64,000 nucleotides of DNA from Mycetocola_A sp015752285. Its GTDB lineage: Bacteria; Actinomycetota; Actinomycetes; Actinomycetales; Microbacteriaceae. The position numbers and the translations under genes are program-made. Shown here in pieces: positions 1 through 9,300 of this stretch. The notes below the pieces were generated by a model, which ran no database searches, was not told the DNA's origin, and worked only from the letters and a program-made list of their open reading frames with translations. The stretch spans positions 434,001-498,000 of the forward strand of contig NZ_JADOUY010000001.1 of assembly GCF_015752285.1 (NCBI RefSeq), written 5' to 3'. The stretch's first letter is position 1. The number at the start of each line of letters is the position of its first letter.

Positions 1-1399
1 TGGTGAGGTTCTCCGGCTCGGGTCCCTTGTCGTCGCTGCGACCCTCTGCGTTGGATTCGGAATGGTTCGAGTTGAAGAAGGCGGGGTTCGCCGCCGCGGT
101 GATCTGCTCGAGGCTGTCACCGGAGTCGTAGACGAGGTCGCCGTCCGTCGTCCAGACCGAGAAGGAGCGGCCACCGAAGGCGTACAGCTCGTCGTAGCAA
201 TCGCCTGACTCGCTCAACCCGAGGTCCGTGATGATGGTGAGCCGCCCGAGGTCGGCGTCACCGGTGAGACCGGCAAGCGAACTGGTGTCACAGACCGGCG
301 GGAGGTCGTCGCCGAGGTCCTTCACCCGTGCCGCGTCGATGAAGTCGCCCCATTCGCGCGAGTCGCCCTCGTTGGCTGTGACGAGGTACGTGGTGCCGTT
401 CGACCGGTACGTGCTGATGCTGTCTGGCATGTACACGCCGTGGAGGCCCGGGTAGGTCTCGATGTTGATGGTCGGAGCGTCGCGCGGATCGCGATCGGAT
501 GCATCGAGACCGTTACCGGTCGTTCCGCGGTCCGTGAAGCCGAGCGGCACGATGTCCGTCACCGTCGCGGTGGCGAGGTCGATTTCTGCGACCGCGTTTG
601 CTTCCTGGAGCGCCGCATATGCGGTGCCACCGTCGATGGCCACGTACTCGGGTTCAAGGTTGCGCGACACCGGGTTTCCGGCTTCCGGCGTCGGACCGAA
701 CACGCGGACGCCGGGGTCGAGAGTGAGCGAGCCACCCGCTTCGAACTCATGGAAGTCGGCGATCGCAACGGCATCCTGTGTCGGTGCGGAGAGTGCGGTG
801 GGCAGCGATACGACGCCGACCGAACCCTCGGGGTCGACCGTGAAGTCATCGCTGGGCTCGCCCTCGTTGGCGACGACAGCGAATCGGCCGTCTGCCGAGA
901 TGGTGACCATGTCAGGAAGTGCGCCGACCGTGACCTCGCCGAGAACGGCATCCGCTGTCGCGCTGTTCGCGTCGAAGAAGACCAGCGATCCTGCGTCGGT
1001 CTTCGGCGCGGATTCGAGGGCGATGACGCCGAGACCGTCTGCGCGGATGGCGATGGAGTTTGCGATGCCGTCACCGGTGATCGAGTAGAGCTTCTCCGGT
1101 GCCGTCGGGTCGCTGACGTCGAGAACATCCACCGCGCCGGCCTGGGCGTTGACGGTGAAGACACGGTCGTCGTAGTAGGCGACGATCTCGGCGGCGGACT
1201 GGTCGAAGATTCCTGTCTCATAACTACCCAGAACCGAGAGACCGAGCGCAGCATCCTGGGCCGAGTAGCTGATCGGCTCGGTGACGACCGCTGCGGTGGC
1301 CGGCGGAGCGAGCAGAAGTGAGCAGCCGACGGCGACGACGCCCGCCGCTGCGATGGCTGACACGGGTGAGCGGCGCCGGGAACGGCGTGATGCAGGCAT
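1..1399 (-). CDS. Secreted choice-of-anchor I family beta-propeller-like protein (C-terminus cut by window)
   Basis: Only the first 466 codons are in the window; the frame is still open at position 1. The start is ATG at 1397-1399, preceded by a GGAG Shine-Dalgarno. The N-terminus has a run of arginines (residues 5-10), then a hydrophobic stretch and an Ala-rich cleavage region near residue 37, so it is a signal peptide and the protein is exported. The body has repeated beta-strand units of the type 'VFTVNAQAGAVDVLDVSDP', 'ADGRFAVVANEGEPSD' and 'YLVTANEGDSREWGDF', the hallmark of the choice-of-anchor I proteins related to secreted alkaline-phosphatase or esterase-like propellers. Substrate and C-terminal anchor type cannot be told because the end is missing. 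The upstream gene is divergent. Confidence 0.8.
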   Translation of the reverse strand, partial: MPASRRSRRRSPVSAIAAAGVVAVGCSLLLAPPATAAVVTEPISYSAQDAALGLSVLGSYETGIFDQSAAEIVAYYDDRVFTVNAQAGAVDVLDVSDPTAPEKLYSITGDGIANSIAIRADGLGVIALESAPKTDAGSLVFFDANSATADAVLGEVTVGALPDMVTISADGRFAVVANEGEPSDDFTVDPEGSVGVVSLPTALSAPTQDAVAIADFHEFEAGGSLTLDPGVRVFGPTPEAGNPVSRNLEPEYVAIDGGTAYAALQEANAVAEIDLATATVTDIVPLGFTDRGTTGNGLDASDRDPRDAPTINIETYPGLHGVYMPDSISTYRSNGTTYLVTANEGDSREWGDFIDAARVKDLGDDLPPVCDTSSLAGLTGDADLGRLTIITDLGLSESGDCYDELYAFGGRSFSVWTTDGDLVYDSGDSLEQITAAANPAFFNSNHSESNAEGRSDDKGPEPENLT

Positions 1400-1552
1400 G
1401 GGGGCTCCAGGGTGGGTGGAAGACGGGTGCCTGTCTTGTCTAATGAACCCGGGTTACTCCACAGTGAACGGCGGGTGTCCGGGCGGAGGACGCTTGAACG
1501 CCGAGGCAAGCACGTGAACAATGGCGGGAGTCGCATCGAACGGAGCCGCGAA

Positions 1553-1891
1553 ATGGTCACAGTCGTCAAAGCAGCAGATCTCATCGTCGGCTCAGGTCGC
1601 ACGTCTCGCTTCGAAGGCGAGGCCCACGGGTCAGGGGTTTCGTTTTTTCTGGTCGACAACGAACCGGGTCAGGGGCCCGGTCTTCATCGTCATCCGTACA
1701 CCGAGACCTGGGTGGTACGTGCCGGCTCCGCGACGATCATCGCCGATGGTGAGAGCATCAGGGCCGAGGCCGGGGACATCGTGACCGTGCCGGCTGGAAC
1801 CGCCCATGCCTTCACCAATACCGGCACCGACCGGCTCGAGCTCGTGTGCATTCACGCCTCACCCCGGATGATCCAGGAAGATCTCGACTAG
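1553..1891 (+). CDS. Small single-domain cupin protein
   Basis: A 112-residue protein. The start ATG at 1553 has GGAG 8 bases upstream; the frame is open further upstream but lacks a better start. The cupin motif 1 is seen as G-P-G-L-H-R-H-P-Y-T-E-T-W (about residues 43-55), giving two His and one Glu metal ligands, followed by the glycine turn 'AEAGDIVTVPAGTAHAFTNTG' region of motif 2 with its His. Small cupins of this size bind a divalent metal and act as dioxygenases, isomerases or ligand sensors; nothing here identifies the substrate. It stands alone between a divergent secreted-protein gene and a convergent hydrolase. Confidence 0.75.
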   Translation: MVTVVKAADLIVGSGRTSRFEGEAHGSGVSFFLVDNEPGQGPGLHRHPYTETWVVRAGSATIIADGESIRAEAGDIVTVPAGTAHAFTNTGTDRLELVCIHASPRMIQEDLD

Positions 1892-1952
1892 GTCAGGACG
1901 CACGGATGCCACCGGTCGCGGATGCGAGCGGCGGCATCCGCCTCAGGGTCTC

Positions 1953-2786
1953 CTACTTCTTGACGAAGGCGAGCAGCGCCTCATTGACCTCGTCGGCGTG
2001 GGTCCAGAGCAGACCGTGCGGCGCTCCCTCGATCTCGACGTAGTCGGCATCCGGGAGGAGCTGCGAGAACGGGCGAGCCGTCGAGTCGATCGGGAGGATC
2101 TGATCTGCGGTTCCGTGCAGGATCAGGGTCGGCACATCGATCTTCGGGATGTCTCCGCGGAAGTCGGTCAGCCAGCTCGGAACGACAGCAGATGCCGCGA
2201 ACCACGACGCCGAGACCGCGACGTTCCAGCTGCCGCGGACGGCCGCCTCACTGATACGCGACCCGAGCGTGTCATCGAGGTTGTAGAAGTTCGTGTAGAA
2301 GTCGTCGAACCAGGCGAAGCGATCGGCCGTCGCGGCGGACTCGATCCCGTCGAAGACCTCCTGCGGCACTCCGGTCGGGTTGTCGTCCGTCTGCAGAAGG
2401 AAGGGCTCGAGTGATGCAAGGAACGCGGCCTTGGCCACGCGGTCCGACCCGTAGGTACCGAGGTAGCGTCCCACCTCGCCTGTTCCCATCGAGAATCCGA
2501 CGAGAATCGCGTCGCGCAGGTCGAGGGTCTCGAGGACGGTATTGAGATCGGCGGCGAACGTGTCGAAGTCGTACCCGACGGTGGGCTGGCTCGACTGACC
2601 GAACCCGCGTCGATCGTAGGTGATGACCCGGTAGCCGGCGCCGAGGAGGGCCGCAGACTGTTTCTCCCACGAGTGGCCGTCGAGCGGGTAGCCATGGATG
2701 AGCACGACGGCCTGCCCGGAGCCGTGGTCTTCGTAGTAGAGGTCGATGTTGGTCGAGTTTTCCTGACCGACAGTGATGTAGCTCAT
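1953..2786 (-). CDS. Alpha/beta hydrolase of the non-heme chloroperoxidase/arylesterase type
   Basis: A 277-residue cytoplasmic enzyme. It shows the oxyanion-hole motif HGYPLDG (31-37), the strand-turn YDRRGFGQS (57-65), the nucleophile elbow G-F-S-M-G with Ser99, the acid in 'LILHGTADQILP' and the base in 'GAPHGLLWTH'. This spacing and the DRRGFG motif are typical of the cofactor-free haloperoxidase/esterase group (about 275 residues), whose members hydrolyse esters or lactones and can show perhydrolase side activity. The start ATG has GAGGAC 6 bases upstream. It is transcribed alone; its natural substrate is not evident. Confidence 0.85.
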   Translation of the reverse strand: MSYITVGQENSTNIDLYYEDHGSGQAVVLIHGYPLDGHSWEKQSAALLGAGYRVITYDRRGFGQSSQPTVGYDFDTFAADLNTVLETLDLRDAILVGFSMGTGEVGRYLGTYGSDRVAKAAFLASLEPFLLQTDDNPTGVPQEVFDGIESAATADRFAWFDDFYTNFYNLDDTLGSRISEAAVRGSWNVAVSASWFAASAVVPSWLTDFRGDIPKIDVPTLILHGTADQILPIDSTARPFSQLLPDADYVEIEGAPHGLLWTHADEVNEALLAFVKK

Positions 2787-2887
2787 TCGAATGTCCTCAT
2801 CTTCTCACCGCATTGCGGCGTTTGAGTGGTTGTGAAGTCATGTAACCACGGCAGCTCCGATCTGGCGAGGAGTTCTCACGGCCGACA

Positions 2888-2934
2888 GCCAGCGCCATGC
2901 TGGCAGACTGGTGGCGGCGGTTCTCCCCCGCCAC
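2888..2934 (+). promoter_or_regulatory. Two 5'-leader hairpins in front of the alarmone synthetase gene
   Basis: Hairpin 1 (2888-2904) has arms GCCAGC/GCTGGC around a 5-base loop. Hairpin 2 (2911-2934) has arms GTGGCGG/CCGCCAC around a 10-base loop and ends one base before the GGGAGGA ribosome binding site (2935-2941). If transcribed, the second stem could affect ribosome access. Only the complementarity is seen; a regulatory role is inference. Confidence 0.4.
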
Positions 2935-2951
2935 GGGAGGAACCGAGCCAC

Positions 2952-3722
2952 ATGTCCGATGTCCATCGAGACCTGAGCGACCTTCGAGCGCTCACCGATG
3001 AGTTCACTCGCTTCATGCTGTCGTACAAATTCGGCATCGACGAGGTGATGACGAAGATCAACATCCTCAAGGAAGAGTTCTCCCACCGTCACGATTACAG
3101 CCCGATCGAGCACGTGAGTTCCCGGCTGAAATCGCCGGAGAGCATCCTCACGAAAGCGAATCGCACGGGCTGCGAGCTCACCCTCGACGGCATCCGGTCC
3201 GGGCTGCACGATATCGCCGGCATCCGCGTCACCTGCAGCTTCATCTCGGACACCTACAAGATCTTCGACATGATCGCCGCCCAGCAGGATGTGACAGTCC
3301 TGCAGGTTCGCGACTACATCGCCGAGCCCAAGGAGAACGGGTACAAGAGCCTGCACATGATCATCGAAGTGCCGGTCTTCATGTCCGACCATGTCGAGCA
3401 GGTGAAGGTCGAGGTGCAGATCCGCACCATCGCGATGGATTTCTGGGCCAGCCTCGAACACAAGATCTATTACAAGTACAACCGCGACGTGCCCGAGCGT
3501 CTGCTCACCGAACTGCGCGACGCCGCGTCGGCGGCAAACCGCCTCGACCTGAAAATGGAGCGGCTGCACGACGAGGTCACCGCGCTCAGCGGGGTATCCG
3601 GCGCCGACGACGGGGTGATCGACTCGCAGGACATCGGTCGGATGGAACTGCCGGACGCGTTGATCAGGATGCTCGGAGCGGCCCGGTCACCGCAGCAGTC
3701 GTTGCCGTACGCGAAGGAGTGA
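2952..3722 (+). CDS. Small alarmone synthetase, (p)ppGpp synthetase of the RelA/SpoT family
   Basis: A 256-residue protein with only the synthetase domain, so it is a small alarmone synthetase rather than a long Rel with hydrolase and TGS/ACT domains. It transfers pyrophosphate from ATP to GDP or GTP to make the stringent-response alarmones in the cytoplasm. Seen: SSRLKSPESI (56-65), DIAGIRV with metal-binding Asp87, the nucleotide-binding KENGYKSLH (127-135), and VEVQIRT with Glu154 followed by 'AMDFWASLEHKI'. The start ATG 2952 follows GGGAGGA; the frame extends upstream, but that part covers the leader hairpins and has no better site. The GntR gene follows 2 bp after the stop, so both are probably co-transcribed. 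Confidence 0.88.
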   Translation: MSDVHRDLSDLRALTDEFTRFMLSYKFGIDEVMTKINILKEEFSHRHDYSPIEHVSSRLKSPESILTKANRTGCELTLDGIRSGLHDIAGIRVTCSFISDTYKIFDMIAAQQDVTVLQVRDYIAEPKENGYKSLHMIIEVPVFMSDHVEQVKVEVQIRTIAMDFWASLEHKIYYKYNRDVPERLLTELRDAASAANRLDLKMERLHDEVTALSGVSGADDGVIDSQDIGRMELPDALIRMLGAARSPQQSLPYAKE

Positions 3723-3724
3723 CC

Positions 3725-4093
3725 ATGGGATCCCGGTTCGTCATCGACTCCACCTCATCGACGCCTCCGTTCGAACAACTGCGGATGCAGGTGATCGAAG
3801 GGGCACGGTCAGGCGCACTTGTTCCTGGCGACAAACTGCCGACAGTACGCAGGCTGGCAGAGGAACTCGGCCTGGCGGCCACCACCGTCGCGCGGGCCTA
3901 CCGCGAACTCGAGCAGGACGAGGTGATCGAAACCCGTGGCAGGAACGGATCGTTCATTGCGGCGTCAGGAGACGCCGGTCGTCAGCAGGCGCAACTCGCC
4001 GCCGTCGCATACGCCGACCGCGTGAAATCCCTGGGGCTCGCCCCCGATGAGGCGCTCACCATCGTGACCGCTGCACTCGGCATCCGTCGCTGA
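3725..4093 (+). CDS. Short GntR-family (YtrA-like) transcriptional regulator
   Basis: A 122-residue regulator made of one winged helix-turn-helix (about residues 10-78; the motif 'KLPTVRRLAEELGLAATTV' then 'AYRELEQDEVIETRGRNG') and a short helical tail of about 40 residues, the layout of the YtrA subfamily, which lacks a ligand-binding domain. YtrA-type genes are usually self-repressing and control a neighbouring operon. AAGGAG lies 6 bases before ATG 3725; a GTG at 3719 overlapping the upstream stop is the alternative start. Its coupling to the alarmone synthetase gene suggests the pair is one stress-response unit, but no ABC transporter of the usual YtrA kind is adjacent. Confidence 0.8.
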   Translation: MGSRFVIDSTSSTPPFEQLRMQVIEGARSGALVPGDKLPTVRRLAEELGLAATTVARAYRELEQDEVIETRGRNGSFIAASGDAGRQQAQLAAVAYADRVKSLGLAPDEALTIVTAALGIRR

Positions 4094-4109
4094 CGGTCAC
4101 CCGCTGACG

Positions 4110-5501
4110 TCAGCTTGCGGTAGCAGGTTCGGTGACCGGTGCCGGATTGCGGATGCCGATGAACGAGACGATTCCCCCGAGAAACAGCATCACTGCGGTC
4201 GCAACCAGCGCGCGGTGCAGGCCGGGGAGGTCGAGGACCGTTCCGAGAATGAGCCCGGCGCACGCGACGGCGACGAGACCGGCCACACGGGCGACCGCAT
4301 TGTTGACCGCTGATCCGATCCCGGCCTGTGCCGGATCGATGGCTCCGAGGATTGCACTCGTCAGCGGTGCGACGGTGATCGCCAGGCCGATGCCGAAGAG
4401 CACGAGACCGGGCAGCAGCTGCAACCAGTAGTTGATCTCGGGGGCGACGGTGAGCATGAACAGAAAGCCGACGCCGGCGACGAGAGGTCCGATCGTCATG
4501 AACAGCCGGGGTCCGAGCCGACCGGCGAGTGATCCGATCCGGCTCGAGAGAACGAGCATCACGAGCGTCGGAGGCAGGGTGGCCAGTCCGGCGAGGGTGG
4601 CCGACCAGCCGGCGACCTGCTGCAGGTAGATGGCGATCACGAAAAAGCCGAAGCCGAGCGCGCCGTAGACGAAGACCGTGGCGATGTTGCCCGCTGAGAA
4701 ATTGCGAGACGCGAACAGGCTCAGCGGCATCATCGGGTCACGGGTGCGGCCTTCCCACCAGAGGAACAGAGCGAATGCGATCACGCCGACGACGAGAGGA
4801 ACCCAGACGATCGGACTGGTCCAGCCGTACCTGCCCTGCTCAATCAGGGCGAAAACCGGGCCGCCGAGTCCGATCGCGCCGAGCGTCGCTCCGACGACGT
4901 CGACGCGAGGCCGTGCAATGAGCGCGGGCTGCTTCTCCATCTTCAGCAGCAGCCAGAGAGTCACGGCGATCGGCAGCACGTTGATCCCGAAGACCAGTCG
5001 CCACGAGACGGTGTCGACGAGCAAGCCGCCGAGCAGCGGACCGATGATCATGGCAGTGCCTGTCCAGGCCGTCCAGGTGCCGATCGCCTTCGCCTGGGCC
5101 TGACCCGAGAATGTCGAGATGATGATCGCGAGCGAACTCGGAACGAGCAGGGCTGCCGTCGCCCCCTGGAGAGCGCGGACGACGATGAGGAACTCGGCGC
5201 TCGGGGCGACGGCACAGAGCAGGGAAGTGACACCGAAGCCGACGAGGCCGATCGCGAGGATGCGGACCCGGCCGAAGGCATCCGACAGCGAACCGGCGAG
5301 CAGGATGAACGCGCCGAGCGTCAGGAGGTAGGAGTCCACCACCCACTGCTGCACCGGCAGCCCACCACCGAACTCTCGAGTGATCGACGGGAGGGCGACG
5401 TTGATGATGGTTCCGTCGAGAAAGGCGACGAATGACGCAAGGATCGCGACGAGGAGTACGACGCGCTGGGTGCCGGAATCTGTCCGGGGAGCGGATGCCA
5501 T
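4110..5501 (-). CDS. MFS drug/H+ antiporter of the DHA2 (EmrB/QacA) type
   Basis: A 463-residue polytopic membrane protein. The first helix carries 'FLDGTIINVALPSI' (residues 27-40), the D-x-T-I-x-N-V-A-L-P signature of the 14-helix DHA2 subfamily, and 'GSLSDAFGRVR' is MFS motif A between helices 2 and 3. The family exports cationic drugs, dyes or metabolites in exchange for protons. The start ATG at 5501 is preceded by CATACT with a 6-base spacer and no Shine-Dalgarno, fitting a leaderless transcript. It ends 16 bp from the convergent GntR gene. The substrate is unknown. Confidence 0.88.
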   Translation of the reverse strand: MASAPRTDSGTQRVVLLVAILASFVAFLDGTIINVALPSITREFGGGLPVQQWVVDSYLLTLGAFILLAGSLSDAFGRVRILAIGLVGFGVTSLLCAVAPSAEFLIVVRALQGATAALLVPSSLAIIISTFSGQAQAKAIGTWTAWTGTAMIIGPLLGGLLVDTVSWRLVFGINVLPIAVTLWLLLKMEKQPALIARPRVDVVGATLGAIGLGGPVFALIEQGRYGWTSPIVWVPLVVGVIAFALFLWWEGRTRDPMMPLSLFASRNFSAGNIATVFVYGALGFGFFVIAIYLQQVAGWSATLAGLATLPPTLVMLVLSSRIGSLAGRLGPRLFMTIGPLVAGVGFLFMLTVAPEINYWLQLLPGLVLFGIGLAITVAPLTSAILGAIDPAQAGIGSAVNNAVARVAGLVAVACAGLILGTVLDLPGLHRALVATAVMLFLGGIVSFIGIRNPAPVTEPATAS

Positions 5502-5612
5502 GGCACCAGTATGCTCCGACCGCCAGCCGCACGGAGGTGGGTGTGCAGAAATTCAGCGTCTCGGGCCGCGCGGCGCGGCGCCGGTGTCCCCCGTTCTGAC
5601 ACCATTGGATGA

Positions 5613-6350
5613 ATGTTTGCCAACAGGCCCGAGTCGGGCACCTCGAAGCCGCCGATCGTCGTCCGGGCGAAGACCGCCCTGGGTTTCGACGATCCGCGGC
5701 TCGCCGGCCTGCTCGCCCTGCTGTGGCTGACGACCGGATGCTATCTCGTGCTGCACTTCACTCACCGGTTCATCGGTGTGCCGTGGAGCCCGCTGTTCGA
5801 CCTCGGCAGCGAACGGGGCTACGGCGAGGTGTTCTTCCAGATGCTGACGGGCTGGTCGATCCTGCTCCTTCTGGCCGCCAGCGTTCGCCTCCGTGCCGGC
5901 ATCGTCGCGGTCTTCGCCGCCGCGACCACCTACCTGCTGATCGACGACTACTTCATGATCCACGAGGCCTTCGGCACCTGGTTCGCGACGAGCGTGATGT
6001 ACGTCGGCTCGATTTCGAGCCACATCGGCGAGGCGGTCTGGCTTGCTCTCGTCGGGGTGATCCTGCTCGTCTCGCTCGCGGTCGCCTACCGTCGCTCTCG
6101 CCGCGAGATCCGTCGGATCTCCCTGGTCCTCGCCGGAATCTTCGCCGCCCTGGTCTTCTTCGGCATCGCCGTCGATGTGCTGCACAGCCCGTTCATCGAC
6201 ATGCCCGTCGTCGACCCGCTCTTCATCGCACTCGAGGACGGCGGCGAGATCGCCGTGATGAGTGTGCTCGCCGTGTATCTGCTGTCGCTGGCGTTCCCGG
6301 CCGGCACGGCGACCACAGCCGTTCCAGGCCGCGCTGACCGCTCGGCCTGA
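5613..6350 (+). CDS. Six-helix membrane protein of unknown function with conserved-looking His/Asp/Glu residues
   Basis: A 245-residue protein that I do not recognise. Six hydrophobic segments lie at about 30-50, 73-92, 94-114, 139-160, 168-190 and 206-229. Charged and His residues sit at helix ends or inside helices: H47 and H51 in 'LHFTHRF', D111, D112, H117 and E118 in 'IDDYFMIHE', H137 and E140 in 'SSHIGEA', D188 and H191 in 'VDVLH', and E208, D209, E212 in 'LEDGGEI'. This arrangement resembles metal-dependent membrane hydrolases or diiron membrane enzymes, but that is inference. The only plausible start is ATG 5613, which has neither a clear Shine-Dalgarno nor a well-placed -10. It ends 8 bp from convergent putA. 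Confidence 0.65.
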   Translation: MFANRPESGTSKPPIVVRAKTALGFDDPRLAGLLALLWLTTGCYLVLHFTHRFIGVPWSPLFDLGSERGYGEVFFQMLTGWSILLLLAASVRLRAGIVAVFAAATTYLLIDDYFMIHEAFGTWFATSVMYVGSISSHIGEAVWLALVGVILLVSLAVAYRRSRREIRRISLVLAGIFAALVFFGIAVDVLHSPFIDMPVVDPLFIALEDGGEIAVMSVLAVYLLSLAFPAGTATTAVPGRADRSA

Positions 6351-6358
6351 CGCCCGCG

Positions 6359-9300
6359 TCAGAGAACCTGCTCACTCCACGGGTCGAGGTTGCCGAAGCG
6401 GTGCGCGGTGATCGAGATCGCCTGCTCGTGCAGGAACGGCAGAAGTTCGATGCGCCCGGACTGCGTCACGGCTCCCGCATAGATCGCCAGGTCCGGGTTT
6501 CCGTCTGCCGCCTCGGCGAGTGCGCCGTGCAGGGCTGCCCGCGCGGCATCCGATCCGACCAGGCGCACCCGGGGCACATCACTCGGTGCGGTGCGGTCGA
6601 CCCATTCGCCGTCGGTCTCCACGATGACCGGGATGCCGAGGTCACCGAGAACGCCGCGGACGGCGGTCGGCAGGGCGGATGCCACGCTCAACGTGAACGT
6701 GGACCGCGAACGGACGGCGGAGAGAGCGACTCGAAGCACATCACCCAGTGCGGCATCCGCTGTCGCCCGGACGGAGACCGGGACCGGGCGGTACCGGAAA
6801 AGGTTGCGCTCCACGGCGATCCCGGACGCATCCTTCGTTTCGCCGTACTCGTTGCCCCACGCGATCGCATCGGACAGCGCTGACCGTCGGAGCAGGTCGA
6901 ACTCCTCGTAACCGAGCGACGGCTGTGCCGACTCGATCAGTCGCGTCACCCGGGCGTCGAGACCCCGCAGGTGCAGCGTCTTGCTGCTCGACCCGGAATC
7001 GGGGAGCCAGGAGCCCAGCGTGAGCAGGTAGTTGGGCCCACCGGCCTTGGCACCCGCCCCGACGGCCGAGCGTTTCCAGCCGCCGAACGGCTGACGCTGC
7101 ACGATGGCCCCGGTGATGCCGCGGTTGACATAGAGGTTGCCGGCCTCGACGGAGTCGAGCCACTCAGCGAGGTCGTCCGGGTCCTGCGTGTGCAGACCGG
7201 AGGTGAGTCCGTAGTCGATGGCGTTGGTGAGCCGGATCGCCTCGGACAGGGTTGCGGCGTGCATGACCCCGAGAACCGGGCCGAAGAACTCGGTGAGGTG
7301 GAAATAGGAGCCGGGGGCGACATCCGCACGGATCCCCGGGGACCACAGCCGTCCGGTGTCGTCGAGCCGCTTCGGCTCGACGAGCCACTTCTCACCGACA
7401 CCGAGCTCGGTGAGCGCGTGCAGCAGCTTGCCTGAGGCGGGCTCGATGATCGGACCCATCTGGCTCGTGGCTTCGTCGGGGTAGCCCACCCGGAGTGACC
7501 TGGCTGCGTCGACGAGCTGGCGCAGGAACCGCTCGCTCTTCGCGACCGAACCGACGAGGATGACGAGGCTCGCGGCCGAGCATTTCTGACCGGCATGACC
7601 GAACGCGCTCTTCACGACGTCGGCAGCGGCCAGGTCGAGATCGGCGCTCGGGGTGACGATGATGGCGTTCTTACCGCTCGTTTCGGCGAGCAACGGAAGG
7701 TCGGGTCGCCATGAGCGGAACAGTTTCGCCGTCTCCCAGGCGCCGGTGAGGATGACCCGGTCCACAGCAGGGTGTGAGACGAGCTGCTTGCCAAGCTCTC
7801 GCTCGTCGAGCGAGACGAGGGTGAGGAGTTCCTGCGGGATGCCGGCCTCCCACAGCGCCTCGACGAGAACGGCTGCCGAACGGCGTGCCTGGTGTGCCGG
7901 CTTGAGAATGACACCGGACCCGGCGGCGAGCGCGGCGAGCACGCCGCCGGCGGGGATGGCGACGGGGAAGTTCCACGGCGGAGTGACGACGGTGAGCTGG
8001 GAGGGCACGAAGCGGGCGCCGCGGATCGCGTCGAGCTCGCGCGCCTTGGCCGCGTAGTAGTGGGCGAAGTCGATGGCTTCGCTCACCTCGGGGTCTGCTT
8101 CTGCGAGAGTCTTACCGGTTTCGGATGCCATCACCTCGAGCAGGCGGTCACGGTTGGCGGCGAGCGCGAGTCCGGCGCGGTCGAGCACGGCGGCCCTGTC
8201 GGCGGCGGGCAGTGCACCCCAGGCGGCACCGCGGGACCGAACGCCCTCCACGATGAACTCGAGTGTCGCAGCATCCTCGACGGTGCACTCGGCGATCGTC
8301 CGGTTGCCGAGTTCGCTGCCTGGCACCCGGGCGAGGATGCGCCCGGCCCAGGCGCGGTTCGCCGGCAGGGCAGGGTCGGTGTCTCGCGTGTTGACGAATC
8401 CGGGGGCGCCCAGGTCGGTCGCAGGAATCGTGTTGAGCGTCGTCGTGTCGAACACGCGCACGGTGTCGAAAGGAGACTCCGTCTTCGACCCTCGTGAGAG
8501 GCCGAGGACCTGCTGCGTCATGCCGACCTCATCGTCGTCCGGGCGAGTGAAAGCATCCGTCTGTCTCGGGGCGACGAGCTCATCTGCCGTCGCCAGGGTC
8601 CATTCGGTCTCACGGTTCTGGGTGCGACGAGGGGAGGGGATCTCGTGCGGGGTCGCTTCGAGCTGGGCAGCTGAGGCAAGGAAGCGCTGCCGCTCGCGCT
8701 CGAACAGCGCCGTGTTCTCCTGCAGCTCGAAGACCGCTGACATGAAGTTCTCCTGCGACGCGTTCTCCTCGAGCCGGCGAATCAGGTACGAGATCGCGAC
8801 GTCGAACTCGCGCGGGCTCACCACCGGTGTGTAGAGCAGGAGGTTGCCGACGTCGCGCTTCACCGCGTCGGCCTGCCCGGTCGCCATGCCGAGCAGCATT
8901 TCGAACTCGACGGCGTCAGTCACACCGCGCGCCTGCGCGAGCAGCCAGGCGAACGCGAGGTCGAAGAGGTTGTGGCCGGCGACCCCGATCCGCACGTTCT
9001 TCGCACGTTCAGGGGTGAGCGCCCACATCATCACTCGCTTGTAGTTGGCGTCGGTGTCCTGCTTCGAGTCGTACGGCGCCGTTGCCCAGTCGTGGATGGC
9101 CGCATCGACTCCCTCCATGGCCAGGTTCGCGCCCTTCACGAGCCGAACCTTGATCGGAGCGCCACCGGAAGCCACCCGCGCTGCAGCCCAATCCTGCAGA
9201 ATCTGCATCGCCGCGAGGGCGTCGGGCAGGTAGGCCTGCAACACGATCCCGGCTTCGAGGTCCTTCAACTGCGGCTGGTCGAGAATGCGCGTGAATACGG

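Noticed and set aside
559..1659. A 366-codon open frame on the minus strand around the first gene.
   Set aside because: It is a shifted frame over the choice-of-anchor I gene; the real frame has a signal peptide and family motifs and simply lacks a stop inside the window.
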